The notes below the pieces were generated by a model, which was not told the DNA's origin, searched no databases, and was given only the letters and a program-made list of their open reading frames with translations. This document shows positions 22,349-30,951 of a DNA stretch of 64,000 nt, piece by piece (positions within the stretch are counted from its first letter, which is position 1; each line of letters opens with the position of its first letter). Made by a program: the position numbers and the translations under genes. Source of the stretch: Trichomonas vaginalis G3. Lineage: Eukaryota > Parabasalia > Trichomonadida > Trichomonadidae. Location of the stretch: NCBI RefSeq assembly GCF_026262505.1, contig NC_067203.1:5084001-5148000 (forward strand), in the 5' to 3' direction.

Positions 22349-23402
22349 TCAATGAACGCGGTACCATGCGAATACAGTCACAAATGGTGGCATGTAATCT
22401 TTACCCGAGCCTGTTGGATTTGTTGTGAAAGTGTGTGAATGATTTCCTGCGGTTCCACAGAAAATACCTGTGCTTGAATCTACTGGGTCAGTTGTGATAT
22501 CATATCTATTCATTCCCCATCTATCCGAACCCGCTGCAAGATTTGTATAACCTCTTTTTGTTATTGAATGTGAATGATTACCTGTTGTGTTTGTAGTTCC
22601 TGTATGAGTGTGCGGTGGAAGGTTTGCTTCTTTAATTTTCTTCGAACCCCTGTTTGCTTTGAATATCTAGCACAGTATAAGAATTTATCTACAATCTGCT
22701 TCCACGTACCAAAACCTAAAACTGTTGCTGGATTTGTTGAATTCATTGACGTATAAATAGAACCAACAGGATATAATGTTTGAAGAATTTCATTTTTCAT
22801 GCTTGTAATCACATCATTTACTTCCGACTTCTTTGCATAATTTTCATCAACATAAGTTTTATCTGCTTTAAGGTCTAAACATCCTGAAACCCATTCTGTA
22901 TCAGCTTTAACTTTAAAAGTCTCAATGTCCATTCATGATACCATTCAACCTTTTCTTTAATTTCATTATCTTTTTCATCAACATAAACCAAATTTGCTTT
23001 CTTCATTAACTCATCGTTAACATATTCCTTATCCACCTTCTTCATTATGTCATTTAGGAAACCTTCTATGAATTCCTCATTTAAATTAAATCTTCCAATC
23101 TTCAAAACTTTAGGAAATGCATTTAATGCGTAATATCTCTGTTCTTCTGGTGGAATTGATGTTATATCATCCGTTATTCCTTTAATTTTTGAATTCATAA
23201 ATAAAATTTCTTTTATATTTGATATCACTGCACCACCTTTGCAAACGAATTCGAAATGGTCATTTTTCAATACTATCTCCAAATCTCCATATTTCAACCT
23301 TTGCGTTTGTTCTGCCGTCTTTGAATTATATGCATATATGGCGTATGTAATGGTCTGAAGGACCTGGGCGCTTTGTGCCTTAAGTTGCTGTTGTTTAATC
23401 AT
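22349..23402 (-). pseudogene. Polinton 1 phage-tail-collar-like fibre protein (broken)
   Basis: The gene starts at ATG 23402. Its first half has coiled, Lys/Glu-rich segments with KADKTYVDENYAKKSEV-type spacers common in phage tail fibres. Then come YPVGSIYTSMNSTNPATVLG, TWKQIVDKFLYCA, His-rich collar segments and a closing strand near FVTVFAWYRV. This is the organisation of phage tail-collar/gp12-like tip domains and closely parallels 58618-59553 in Polinton 2. A role in attachment of a virion-like particle is inferred. The gene is broken, with about two breaks. Confidence 0.8.
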
Positions 23403-23426
23403 TTATTATGATTTAAAAATAAATAT

Positions 23427-24137
23427 TTAATCTGTTATCTCATCAGCTATTTTCTCTATTTGAAATTGCCATAATATTTCATTCATAAATTCTAAATCAC
23501 AATCAAATAGGTCAGTTATTCTAAATTTAATATTTGATAAATCTTTTGAATGAAGAATAAATGAATTCCCGGATAATTGAAACGGATATGATAAAGAAAA
23601 TGTGTTTAAGTTGATGGATAAAATGTTTTGTATTGATGGGTAAGAGTTAGGGTCTAATGTTTGATGTGAAAATCTCATTGGGGTATTAACTTTATCACAT
23701 TTGATTAAAATGAAATTGGAACCAGTGTCAGAATACAAAACATCCCCAACATCTTTTTCAAAATTTAATATTCCCAACAATGAACGAAGATGAGGAGTAC
23801 AAAATTTAATTTTCAGCGGAAATTTAATAAGGTTATTTATTTCATCAAGTTCAAAAAGTTTATCAGGTTTTGATTTAAAATTTTCTTCATACCATACGAT
23901 AAATGATTCATTTAAATAACTTAAAATCATGTTAATATCCCATTTCGCTATCACATTATTTATATACATATCATACGTTTTTTCATGGTCATCTTTAATA
24001 AATGATATATAATCTGAAGGGTCTAAAAGAATGGGATTAAATTTACCACTCACAGAAACGAGAGTAACATTATAAATTCCGCTAACTGTTAAATTTAATT
24101 CACAACTATTATTCGAAATAATATTGATAATTGACAT
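23427..24137 (-). CDS. Polinton 1 candidate minor structural protein
   Basis: The 236-residue, strand-rich product starts at ATG 24137. Its C-terminal part (LSINLNTFSLSYPFQLSG onward, to ILWQFQIEK) matches in pattern the corresponding region of Polinton 2 (46621-47364), where MRINNTFSAGLPIVHS is followed by TLTLVDANFVPVKLL. This family recurs in Mavericks beside capsid genes, so a virion structural role is likely, but I cannot name the protein with certainty. It is transcribed divergently from the gene at 24157 across only 19 bp. Confidence 0.5.
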   Translation of the reverse strand: MSIINIISNNSCELNLTVSGIYNVTLVSVSGKFNPILLDPSDYISFIKDDHEKTYDMYINNVIAKWDINMILSYLNESFIVWYEENFKSKPDKLFELDEINNLIKFPLKIKFCTPHLRSLLGILNFEKDVGDVLYSDTGSNFILIKCDKVNTPMRFSHQTLDPNSYPSIQNILSINLNTFSLSYPFQLSGNSFILHSKDLSNIKFRITDLFDCDLEFMNEILWQFQIEKIADEITD

Positions 24138-24156
24138 TTTTATTACGAATAAAAAT
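24138..24156. promoter_or_regulatory. Shared 19-bp divergent promoter
   Basis: Between two divergent ATGs lies only TTTTATTACGAATAAAAAT, which is nearly symmetrical and gives each gene a TTTTTAT-type box a few bases before its start. It is the smallest case of the AT-rich box seen before many genes of this element and suggests extremely short leaders. Confidence 0.5.
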
Positions 24157-24636
24157 ATGGTAAAGCGTTATTTTCCAGTGATAAATAAAACTAGAATAAG
24201 ATTACCTCAAGAATTCATAAATTCAACGAATAAGAAATTCATTCATGTTATAAATTTTAGTGTTTTCAGAAAATATGAGTCAGTGTCATATTCATCAACA
24301 GGTTATATTTCACTTCATTCAAATTTAGTTCAATCAAACCCATATAATGACCATTTCATAAGATTTTCAGATGGTATTAAAAATGTAATTGATAGATTAA
24401 AATATGAACAGATTGACAATATCGAATTTTTGGAATTTTGGTTTAAATATCCCGATGGAAAAAAGATTGAAGTTAAAGATAAAGCTGATACTATAACAAA
24501 AACAATTACAATGACCGATCCAGATAGTGGGGAACAAAAAGAAATAAAACAAACGATAGAAACTGGTGAAAGGTCAATTATTATCGATTATGATTCAAAG
24601 GATTATTATTCAATAATGTTAATGCTTGAATATTAA
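24157..24636 (+). CDS. Polinton 1 candidate minor capsid (penton-like) protein
   Basis: The product is about 159 residues from ATG 24157; an upstream in-frame TTG is ignored. The N-terminal part reads RYFPVINKTRIRLPQEF. The middle has ISLHSNLVQSNPYNDHFI and the end has LEFWFKYPDGKKIEV then YYSIMLMLEY. Polinton 2's 61098-61946 product shows the same sequence of features (IIVHASFS, then FQVWFTTDGRK, then FYLELSFIYNY). Minor capsid proteins of Polintons and adintoviruses end with a similar strand-polar-strand pattern, so a penton-like role is plausible. It is shorter than its Polinton 2 counterpart. Confidence 0.45.
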   Translation: MVKRYFPVINKTRIRLPQEFINSTNKKFIHVINFSVFRKYESVSYSSTGYISLHSNLVQSNPYNDHFIRFSDGIKNVIDRLKYEQIDNIEFLEFWFKYPDGKKIEVKDKADTITKTITMTDPDSGEQKEIKQTIETGERSIIIDYDSKDYYSIMLMLEY

Positions 24637-24657
24637 ATAGCCTTAACAAAGAATTTT

Positions 24658-25302
24658 TCAAGTGATTTTATATTCATCAACTATTTTATTATAAATATCA
24701 TTATATGTTAAATGAAGTTCAGTTGTTGTTCCGTTCTTTGATATCTTAATTGTGCTAATATCCTTTATAGGATTTATTTTTGCAACTGTTCCGCAGCATG
24801 AAACCTCATCATCTATGAAAAATTGAATCTTAACGTCTGAATCTTGAACATCACAAAGAATGGCAATAATGTGAATTAATGATTCATAAGGTAAAATAAT
24901 TAAACCGGATTGGTCAATTAAATTTATTATTGAATCATAATTATTAATTATTATATCACGGTAAATTTTCATTAATTCAGAATTAATGTCTATTTTATAT
25001 GGGTTCTCGATGTTTGATGAAAGAGGTGGGGGGTATGTTGGATAAGTGGGAATTTCAACAGGTTCTTTACCAGGTTCAGATAAAATGATTGGGTCTCCAT
25101 TCTCATGGTTTTCTTCATTCTCCTCATTCTTCGGTAAGTCACGAGTTAATAAATTTGGTTGAGTTGCTGACCTTGTTAATTCAGGGCTAACATTAACTTT
25201 AACATTTTGAATAATTCGTGATTTATCATCATTTACGTTATAACCAACCGTAATCTCTGCTTTTGCGTTAGTGTTCTTTTGACTAGTGAAACGTCTTCTC
25301 AT
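24658..25302 (-). CDS. Polinton 1 conserved protein with CCG motif
   Basis: The 214-residue product has a basic N-terminus, an acidic/Pro-rich middle (YPTYPPPL) and a compact C-terminal domain containing DDEVSCCGTVAKI and TELHLTYNDIYNKIVDE. The same arrangement, with DIGCCGVSYNVI and TLNLKYSFPDVIKIF, is found in Polinton 2 at 46085-46616, so the family is conserved between two divergent elements and is probably structural or needed for assembly. The start at ATG 25302 follows TTTTTTTATTCAATTATAA. No known family name comes to mind. Confidence 0.5.
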   Translation of the reverse strand: MRRRFTSQKNTNAKAEITVGYNVNDDKSRIIQNVKVNVSPELTRSATQPNLLTRDLPKNEENEENHENGDPIILSEPGKEPVEIPTYPTYPPPLSSNIENPYKIDINSELMKIYRDIIINNYDSIINLIDQSGLIILPYESLIHIIAILCDVQDSDVKIQFFIDDEVSCCGTVAKINPIKDISTIKISKNGTTTELHLTYNDIYNKIVDEYKIT

Positions 25303-25334
25303 TTATAATTGAATAAAAAAATATATTTAAACTT

Positions 25335-26159
25335 TTATTTTGCTGGAACTTTTGAATCTATTATTCCCTGTATTTGTTCATGAAGTTGATTTTTAGCTGT
25401 TTCATCGAAATTAATAGACCGAATATATTCATTAATTGCATTCTTATAATCATCTGATTTCTCAAATTTTCTTTTATCTGATTCCTTAACTAAATCATAA
25501 GTTAAACCTCGTTGCTGATATAATGGTTTCTTAATTAAATCTTTGAATGCTTGAGATAAAGCACCTGATGCAATTCTTGCTACTATAATTGGTTGGAATT
25601 GCTGTTTAAGTTCATCTTTAACATTTGCGAAAACTGGATCGAATAAAGCAACTTTAAAGAATTTCTTAGCTGAAATTTCAGGTCTAATATTTGCATATTG
25701 ACCATCAAACTGGTTAGAATATCGTGGTAATCCATCCGGTCCCTCTTCAATAGCATTTAATTCTTCATTGAAATAAGAATATGGATTATGACGGTATGAA
25801 TTAATTGGACCATTTTCACCTTCTCCAATGTATTGTTTAACAGCTTTTCCATTTTCATCAAATTGCATAGGATAACGTTCATTATATGCTTTACGTTTAG
25901 GATAATCAGTTATAGTTAATTTATAACCATTTATGACTTTAATATTACCTTGACCATCAGTAACGAAAACTTCATTTATACCATCAGGTTTTCCATTTGG
26001 ACCCGTAATGTCTGCTTCGTGTGCTTCCCAATTTGGACCATGACGTTTGGCATATGCTTGAGCTTCTGGTAATGTTAAAACGTTTCTCATTTGTTTAACA
26101 TCTTTTTGAAGACCAGCAACAATATGAACTAATTCTTTCATTCCATCAGGAACTTTCAT
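25335..26159 (-). CDS. Polinton 1 unknown 274-residue protein
   Basis: The frame from ATG 26159 encodes a hydrophilic protein with a short N-terminal helix, a Gly/Asn/Asp-rich middle ([19 protein letters not shown]) resembling exposed structural loops, and a helical C-terminal third. It sits between the packaging ATPase and minor structural genes, so a virion component is a reasonable guess. A coding-like stretch extends upstream without an ATG in frame, so the true start is uncertain. I do not recognise the family. Confidence 0.45.
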   Translation of the reverse strand: MKVPDGMKELVHIVAGLQKDVKQMRNVLTLPEAQAYAKRHGPNWEAHEADITGPNGKPDGINEVFVTDGQGNIKVINGYKLTITDYPKRKAYNERYPMQFDENGKAVKQYIGEGENGPINSYRHNPYSYFNEELNAIEEGPDGLPRYSNQFDGQYANIRPEISAKKFFKVALFDPVFANVKDELKQQFQPIIVARIASGALSQAFKDLIKKPLYQQRGLTYDLVKESDKRKFEKSDDYKNAINEYIRSINFDETAKNQLHEQIQGIIDSKVPAK

Positions 26160-26273
26160 AGTTCTATTATATGCACCCTTTTTGTTTGTCCTTGTTTTAA
26201 TGGAACCTGTAGAAGATTTGCTATTTCTGTCATGTTTAATTATAAATAAAAAATAAAAATTAATTATAAAAAG

Positions 26274-27101
26274 TTAATCAAATTTAACACTTCCTTTATT
26301 TAAATCAACTATTATTTTTCCATGTTCACCTAATTGCTGATATTGTGTGTAAAGTTCATTAATGCTCATTGGTAAATTCACTTGATAAAGCATAACGTTC
26401 AACTGTTGACGACTAAACCCACTGAAAATGAAAAGTGTTGATAGATTTGATTTAATGTTTGTGCTTAATGCTTTGAAATATTGAACAGCCATAAAGAATG
26501 AACACTGAATGTGTCGACATTGAGTTAATAACTGATTAAAATATGATTTCTCATTTGTTATTAGTTTTGATTTCACTGCATCATCTAGAAAAATGAGTGA
26601 ATGCAAAAATTCTCTATCAAAATTTGAAATAGAAAGTGTTTCAAATAATTCATCCCGTTGTTTATCAATAATTTTATCCTCTAATCCTTGCTTCTTGATT
26701 GTATTATATAATTCTTTATACATTAAAAAGTTTTTTAAATAATCTTCTGCTTCTTCTTGTGATAAATAAATAATTGGAATTTTGATTAAATGCTTTAAAG
26801 ATTCAAATGTATCATCTGAAGGTGAACCTGAACGGTTGATATAAATTAACACATGTGAATAGGGGGAAGTGTTAGCAATAATGATAATTTGTTTTAATAT
26901 CGTTAATGTTTTACCTTTATTTTGTTTACCAATTGCTGCAGTGATTGAATTTAAGTAACATTCAGAATATGGAATTTTCATTAATTTTTCCTTAGATAGA
27001 GCATTTCTATTATCACTCAATGCTTCATTAATCATATCATCTACGTATGTATTATATACTCCTGCTAATTCTTCATAAGGGGTGGATGAATTTAAATCCA
27101 T
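26274..27101 (-). CDS. Polinton 1 A32-like genome packaging ATPase
   Basis: The 275-residue product looks whole. The P-loop GKQNKGKT lies near residues 58-65, Walker B LIFLDDA near 168-174, and QCRHIQCSFFMAVQYFKAL follows, matching the sensor/arginine-finger strand of FtsK-HerA type packaging ATPases. The family pumps DNA into preformed capsids of Polinton-like viruses, virophages and poxviruses. The ATG at 27101 follows an AT-rich leader. It lies beside the capsid gene, the usual arrangement for a morphogenesis cluster. Polinton 2 has a counterpart at 49626-50501. Confidence 0.85.
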   Translation of the reverse strand: MDLNSSTPYEELAGVYNTYVDDMINEALSDNRNALSKEKLMKIPYSECYLNSITAAIGKQNKGKTLTILKQIIIIANTSPYSHVLIYINRSGSPSDDTFESLKHLIKIPIIYLSQEEAEDYLKNFLMYKELYNTIKKQGLEDKIIDKQRDELFETLSISNFDREFLHSLIFLDDAVKSKLITNEKSYFNQLLTQCRHIQCSFFMAVQYFKALSTNIKSNLSTLFIFSGFSRQQLNVMLYQVNLPMSINELYTQYQQLGEHGKIIVDLNKGSVKFD

Positions 27102-27125
27102 TTAATCAAAAATAAATTTATAATT

Positions 27126-28765
27126 TTAAACATTTCTATTCATCAATATTTCATCATATGAACTTCTATACTGTGGTGGTGTACCTGTTGGATGATATTT
27201 CAAACCTTCATCCGGTGTCCATGTCCAATATGTAGTCCTAGTAAACCAAACCTGAGGAGGATTTGTCACCTTTGAACAGTAAGTGTCATTTTCACCCTGA
27301 ATGATTGGATAAGCTTTCACTTGTACTGTAACTTGTGAGTTGAAAGTTTCTAATCCATCAAAGAATATACCCGCTCCATCACGTTGAACTGGAATAGTGC
27401 ATAAGAATGAAGTTTGGTCTTTCCATGTTCTAGCTAATGGCGTGCCATTATCATCATTCAGTGGTCTAGTTAATGAGTCCTCGTATTCTTCTGTGCATTC
27501 ATTCACTCCATCTAAATCAGAAGCTTGAAGCATACGTGTAAAGAATATGTCACCCACTGTGGTCATCGCTTGATCGGGGAAGTTTCTGGAATCTATAGTG
27601 ACCTGAAGACCTCGAAGCATTGGATTTTCTAAAACTGTTCTTTGCATTGCATTCTTCGGAAATGTTAACACAACATCTGTAACATTATGAAGAGCGTATG
27701 AGAAATCTGAGCTAATACCTTCAGGAGTGATGCAACCTCCATTTAGTGAACGAACGTCAATATGTTGAGCTGGAATCATGAATGGATCTTCCTTACTGAA
27801 TAAACGTGGTATTGCTTTAACTGATTCTTCAATTAAACCGTATCCTGGTGTAATGCATTTATCCTCTAAAACTTCCATCTTTGTGCATGAAATAATAACG
27901 TCATCAACTGTTGCGTCAGCAGATGTAGCGGCTAAGCTTGTAATTAATTTGGCAGGAAGTCCGATTTGTTGGAATTTGCGATCATATTTATAAACATGAT
28001 TCATAATCTTTTCATAATTTTCATCAGTTATCTTTTCATAAACGTAATTTTGTAAATCAGCAACTCTTAACGGGTCAACCTGACAAAATACTAAAGTATC
28101 CCTGAAAACATAATATTTAAGAATGATATCACCAAATGATTTAGGATAATCATCGAACGCCTGAAATGCTAACAAATCATTTACCGGAATAATCATATCA
28201 AAAGTGACATCAACTTCTTCATTTGCTTCTTGAAAACTTCTGAAGGGTCAATATATTTACCACATACTGAGTTATCATATTTTTGAACATTATTATATAA
28301 CGAATGAACAAACTTTTTAACTTTCCTTTCTGATTTTGGTTTATATGTTGCAAATGCGAAAGATTCACGGGCGCAATCCATCTGAAGATAACCGGCATCA
28401 CCTCTTTCGGTTTCTACTTCTAATTGTTTAAAGCTTTGATTTGATGATTTGTAACCAACGAATAAACGCATGCATTTAAAAGCGGCATCACATGTGAAAG
28501 CTTTATTTGAAACTAGAGTTGCTTTAACTTTGCGTTTAATATATGTGTCACCTAATTGGTTCACATCATGAGCCGGATTTGTAATTCTTAAATGAGTTTG
28601 TTTATCATCAAAATATGGAGCATCAGAGTCATAGCATGAACTTTCAAGTTCTCTATAATATCTTCTACCGTCATTCTTTGCGAATATTTCATTTATCTTT
28701 TCGAATGAATGAAACACATTTCCATTAATCGGTTTAGTGTTTGGCACCAAATAGTTAGTCGTCAT
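27126..28765 (-). pseudogene. mcp: Polinton 1 major capsid protein, double jelly-roll type (broken)
   Basis: The gene starts at ATG 28765 and spans about 545 codons, the usual size for a Polinton major capsid protein. It is strand-rich with many short loops. Aromatic and Pro-rich segments near the C-terminus (WFTRTTYWTWTPDEG) suit jelly-roll strands. Position next to the packaging ATPase supports the assignment, which rests on length, composition and context rather than on a short diagnostic motif. It is broken, with about one break. Confidence 0.65.
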
Positions 28766-28834
28766 TTATTAATAAATAAAAAATCAAAATTAAAAGATGA
28801 AAATGAATTTTTAATTTTAATGAAATAATCAACT

Positions 28835-28969
28835 ATGGCTGCAGGTATATTTAAGAAACTGTGGGATAAAGTAAAAAGAGGAGCGCATAAAGTTTGGGAA
28901 ACAATGAAGAAGGAGCAAATTGGATATTTAAGAATAAAGAAGCAATTAGTGACGTTGCTGAATCAATAA
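28835..28969 (+). CDS. Short relative of the amphipathic protein (44 aa)
   Basis: ATG 28835 opens 44 codons beginning MAAGIFKKLWDKVKRGAHKV, clearly related in its first residues to the minus-strand gene at 29073-29312 (MAAGFFKKLWDGIKKEA). It keeps the amphipathic helix but not the Gly-rich hydrophobic tail. It may be a duplicated and shortened copy. The opposite orientation of the two suggests a local inverted duplication. Confidence 0.5.
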   Translation: MAAGIFKKLWDKVKRGAHKVWETMKKEQIGYLRIKKQLVTLLNQ

Positions 28970-29072
28970 CACCAAAAGCTGCCCCAATAAGAGAAATTTA
29001 AATAAAGGAGAAAAAGTTTATCAAAGACTTCAACCGATACTAAGATAAAAATAATATTTATTTATTTTTCCA

Positions 29073-29312
29073 CTATCTACCTCCTATTTTATTAAGTACT
29101 CCTTCAGCAATTCCACCAATTGCGTTACCTGCTTGTGCTCCCATTGCCGGATTACCTGCTTTAGTACCTAATACTCCACCTATGATAGTTCCTGCCGTTT
29201 TCGCTACTGGTGCCAAAAAGTTTGCAATGGGTTTAATAATCTTTTTATGAACCCAACCCGCAGCTTCTTTCTTAATTCCATCCCATAATTTTTTAAAGAA
29301 TCCTGCCGCCAT
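29073..29312 (-). CDS. Polinton 1 amphipathic/Gly-rich membrane-active-type protein (79 aa)
   Basis: The product begins with the amphipathic helix AAGFFKKLWDGIKKEAAGWV, then a short basic linker and a Gly/Ala-rich hydrophobic stretch (TIIGGVLGTKAGNPAMGAQA). Small proteins of this design in adenovirus-like and adintovirus-like genomes are thought to perturb membranes during entry. Polinton 2 has two such genes (57243-57644 and 61951-62184). The role is inferred from composition. Confidence 0.55.
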   Translation of the reverse strand: MAAGFFKKLWDGIKKEAAGWVHKKIIKPIANFLAPVAKTAGTIIGGVLGTKAGNPAMGAQAGNAIGGIAEGVLNKIGGR

Positions 29313-29378
29313 TTCTGATTTAATATTAATTAAAAAATATATTTCATCACTTATATTCTAATTTTTATTTAATGATAA

Positions 29379-29747
29379 ATGAAACCGATTTTAAAAATAA
29401 ATGAAACAGAGGAGGAAGAAATAAATGAAAGTGAAAATGTTCAACAAAAAATAAATGTTGTTAAACCAATTACTGAAATAAAAATTTTTTCATCTGTTGA
29501 AGAATTTAATGACTATTATGCTAATAATAAAAAATTATTTGAAGAATTGACAACGTGTAAATTGAATAAAATGTTTAAAGTTGATGGATTCAAAATTTCA
29601 AAAATAAAGGGGGTGGTTAGTTTGAAATCTATTCCTCAATCAAGAATCACCTCATTAATGAAAATTGATGATTTAACAAAAAGAATAGAAGAGATTGAAG
29701 AAAGAGTAAATCAGATAATTGATTTCATAAATTCAAATAATCATTAG
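29379..29747 (+). CDS. Polinton 1 acidic/coiled-coil protein (122 aa)
   Basis: ATG 29379 follows ATTTTTATTTAATGATAA, the element's typical leader. The N-terminus is Glu-rich. The middle (IKIFSSVEEFNDYYANNKKL) looks like a small alpha/beta domain. The C-terminus (KRIEEIEERVNQIIDFINS) is a coiled coil. I see no known family. It is the last plus-strand gene before the right terminal repeat. Confidence 0.5.
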   Translation: MKPILKINETEEEEINESENVQQKINVVKPITEIKIFSSVEEFNDYYANNKKLFEELTTCKLNKMFKVDGFKISKIKGVVSLKSIPQSRITSLMKIDDLTKRIEEIEERVNQIIDFINSNNH

Positions 29748-29781
29748 TTTCTTAAAGTTCTATGTTGAACTCATCAAATTC

Positions 29782-30675
29782 TTTTTAAAGTTTATTTTTT
29801 TATTTTTTATTTCATTATGGTAGTGAATCTTTCATTCATGAAAATAATTATTTCTAATTTCTTTTACTCTCTCATACATACTAGATTTAAAGAATTCAGA
29901 ACTTTTACCATAATCTCCTAAATGTTTTCTTATCCCTAACGTGTGCCAGTTATTATATGAAACTGAATAAACTTTATCTTTATCTTTACACCTTTCATCA
30001 CTTCCAATATATTTATATCTCAGTTTTGATTTAGCATTTTCATATTCATTAGCGTTTAATAATTCACAGTCTTCCTTTTTAAATTGATGTTTAAGATATT
30101 CAGGATTTAATACTCTACGTTTATATGCTCCTAACTTAGTTCTAAAGGTTTTTCTACAAAATTTAGGAATTCCATCCTCTTTAATGTCATCAATGATTTC
30201 CATTTCATTATTTCTAATTTCTTCTTCTCGTTTATGAGGTCTTTGATTATGACTCCATTGATTCCATGAAATTAAATATTCTTTATCATTATATTTATAC
30301 CTCATTAGCTTATTTTGGCTTTCATATTCATTTAATAATTCACAATCTTCATTTTTAAATTGAAGTTTAACCCATTCAGGATTTAAACAATGTTTAATTA
30401 ATCGCGGAATATCTGACATCATCTATATATAGCTTCTTTTATAAAAGATAAAAAATAAATTATTTTAAAATTAATGTTAATTTTTTAAAATGTGTTTAGT
30501 ATATAATATTTATTACTAATTTATTTAATAATGTCGCGCTTTCTTACGAATTCATGACTTAAAAAACGTAAGAAAAAATTTTTATATCATCTATATATAG
30601 AAGATGTGAAAATATACTTTCATCTATATATAGACGTAACAAAAAAAGTCACACAACCCTTCCTATCCTACTACT
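29782..30675. repeat. Right terminal inverted repeat of Polinton 1
   Basis: About 894 bp pair with the 426-bp left repeat at 10485-10910. The right arm holds the full-length gene 29832-30422; the left arm holds a much shorter version of it. The CTATATATAGATGA-type boxes are mirrored here. Confidence 0.9.
29832..30422 (-). CDS. Terminal-repeat gene with two DUF723-like modules
   Basis: The 196-residue product contains two similar modules of about 50 residues: LNPEWVKLQFKNEDCELLNE with YKYNDKEYLISWNQW, and LNPEYLKHQFKKEDCELLNA with YKYIG and VYSVSYNNWH. Modules with a Lys/Cys-Leu-Leu start and a Tyr..Trp end recall the small repeats (DUF723-type) found in HNH-associated proteins of phages and giant viruses, where they are thought to bind DNA. 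Being inside the terminal repeat, the gene would normally be present at both ends. A role at the termini is an inference. Confidence 0.5.
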   Translation of the reverse strand: MMSDIPRLIKHCLNPEWVKLQFKNEDCELLNEYESQNKLMRYKYNDKEYLISWNQWSHNQRPHKREEEIRNNEMEIIDDIKEDGIPKFCRKTFRTKLGAYKRRVLNPEYLKHQFKKEDCELLNANEYENAKSKLRYKYIGSDERCKDKDKVYSVSYNNWHTLGIRKHLGDYGKSSEFFKSSMYERVKEIRNNYFHE

Positions 30676-30681
30676 GTAAAT

Positions 30682-30951
30682 TGAAGATTCGTTTTCAGCA
30701 AAATCAAGGAAATATAATGGATAATGGCTTAATTTCCACATCTAATTCCATTATATATTGAAGAAATTATTGAATGTCAATTCACGAAGCGAAACATCAA
30801 TTTTTTTTTATTCTCAATGAATTTTTTGAATGAGTCCAATTTTATGTAAAATCGAATAATAGGAATAGTAATGATTTTAAATAAATATCGACTTTCTAAA
30901 CTCTCAAAAAGAAATTTATATTCAGAATATATTCAAAAGGTGACAATTAAT
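30682..30951. other. Host spacer right of Polinton 1
   Basis: AT-rich host DNA between the right target duplication and the ATG of the next gene. An upstream in-frame ATG at 30871 would add 27 residues without family support, so the promoter of the downstream gene is expected here. The element landed only about 270 bp from this gene. Confidence 0.5.

Larger units (their letters stand above)
10485..30675. mobile_element. Polinton/Maverick element 1 (20.2 kb)
   Basis: The ends are AGTAGTAGGATAGG at 10485 and its reverse complement at 30675, flanked by the 6-bp direct duplication GTAAAT (10479-10484 and 30676-30681). AG..CT termini and 6-bp duplications are hallmarks of the family. Inside are a protein-primed-type PolB, an rve integrase, a primase-SF3 helicase, an A32-like packaging ATPase, a double-jelly-roll capsid gene and minor structural candidates. 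No maturation protease was recognised. Left-half genes lie mostly on +, right-half genes mostly on -. The element is broken: PolB has several breaks, and the integrase, capsid and fibre genes about one or two each, while helicase, ATPase and several small genes look whole. The perfect target duplication and similar end repeats suggest a fairly young insertion. Confidence 0.95.
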
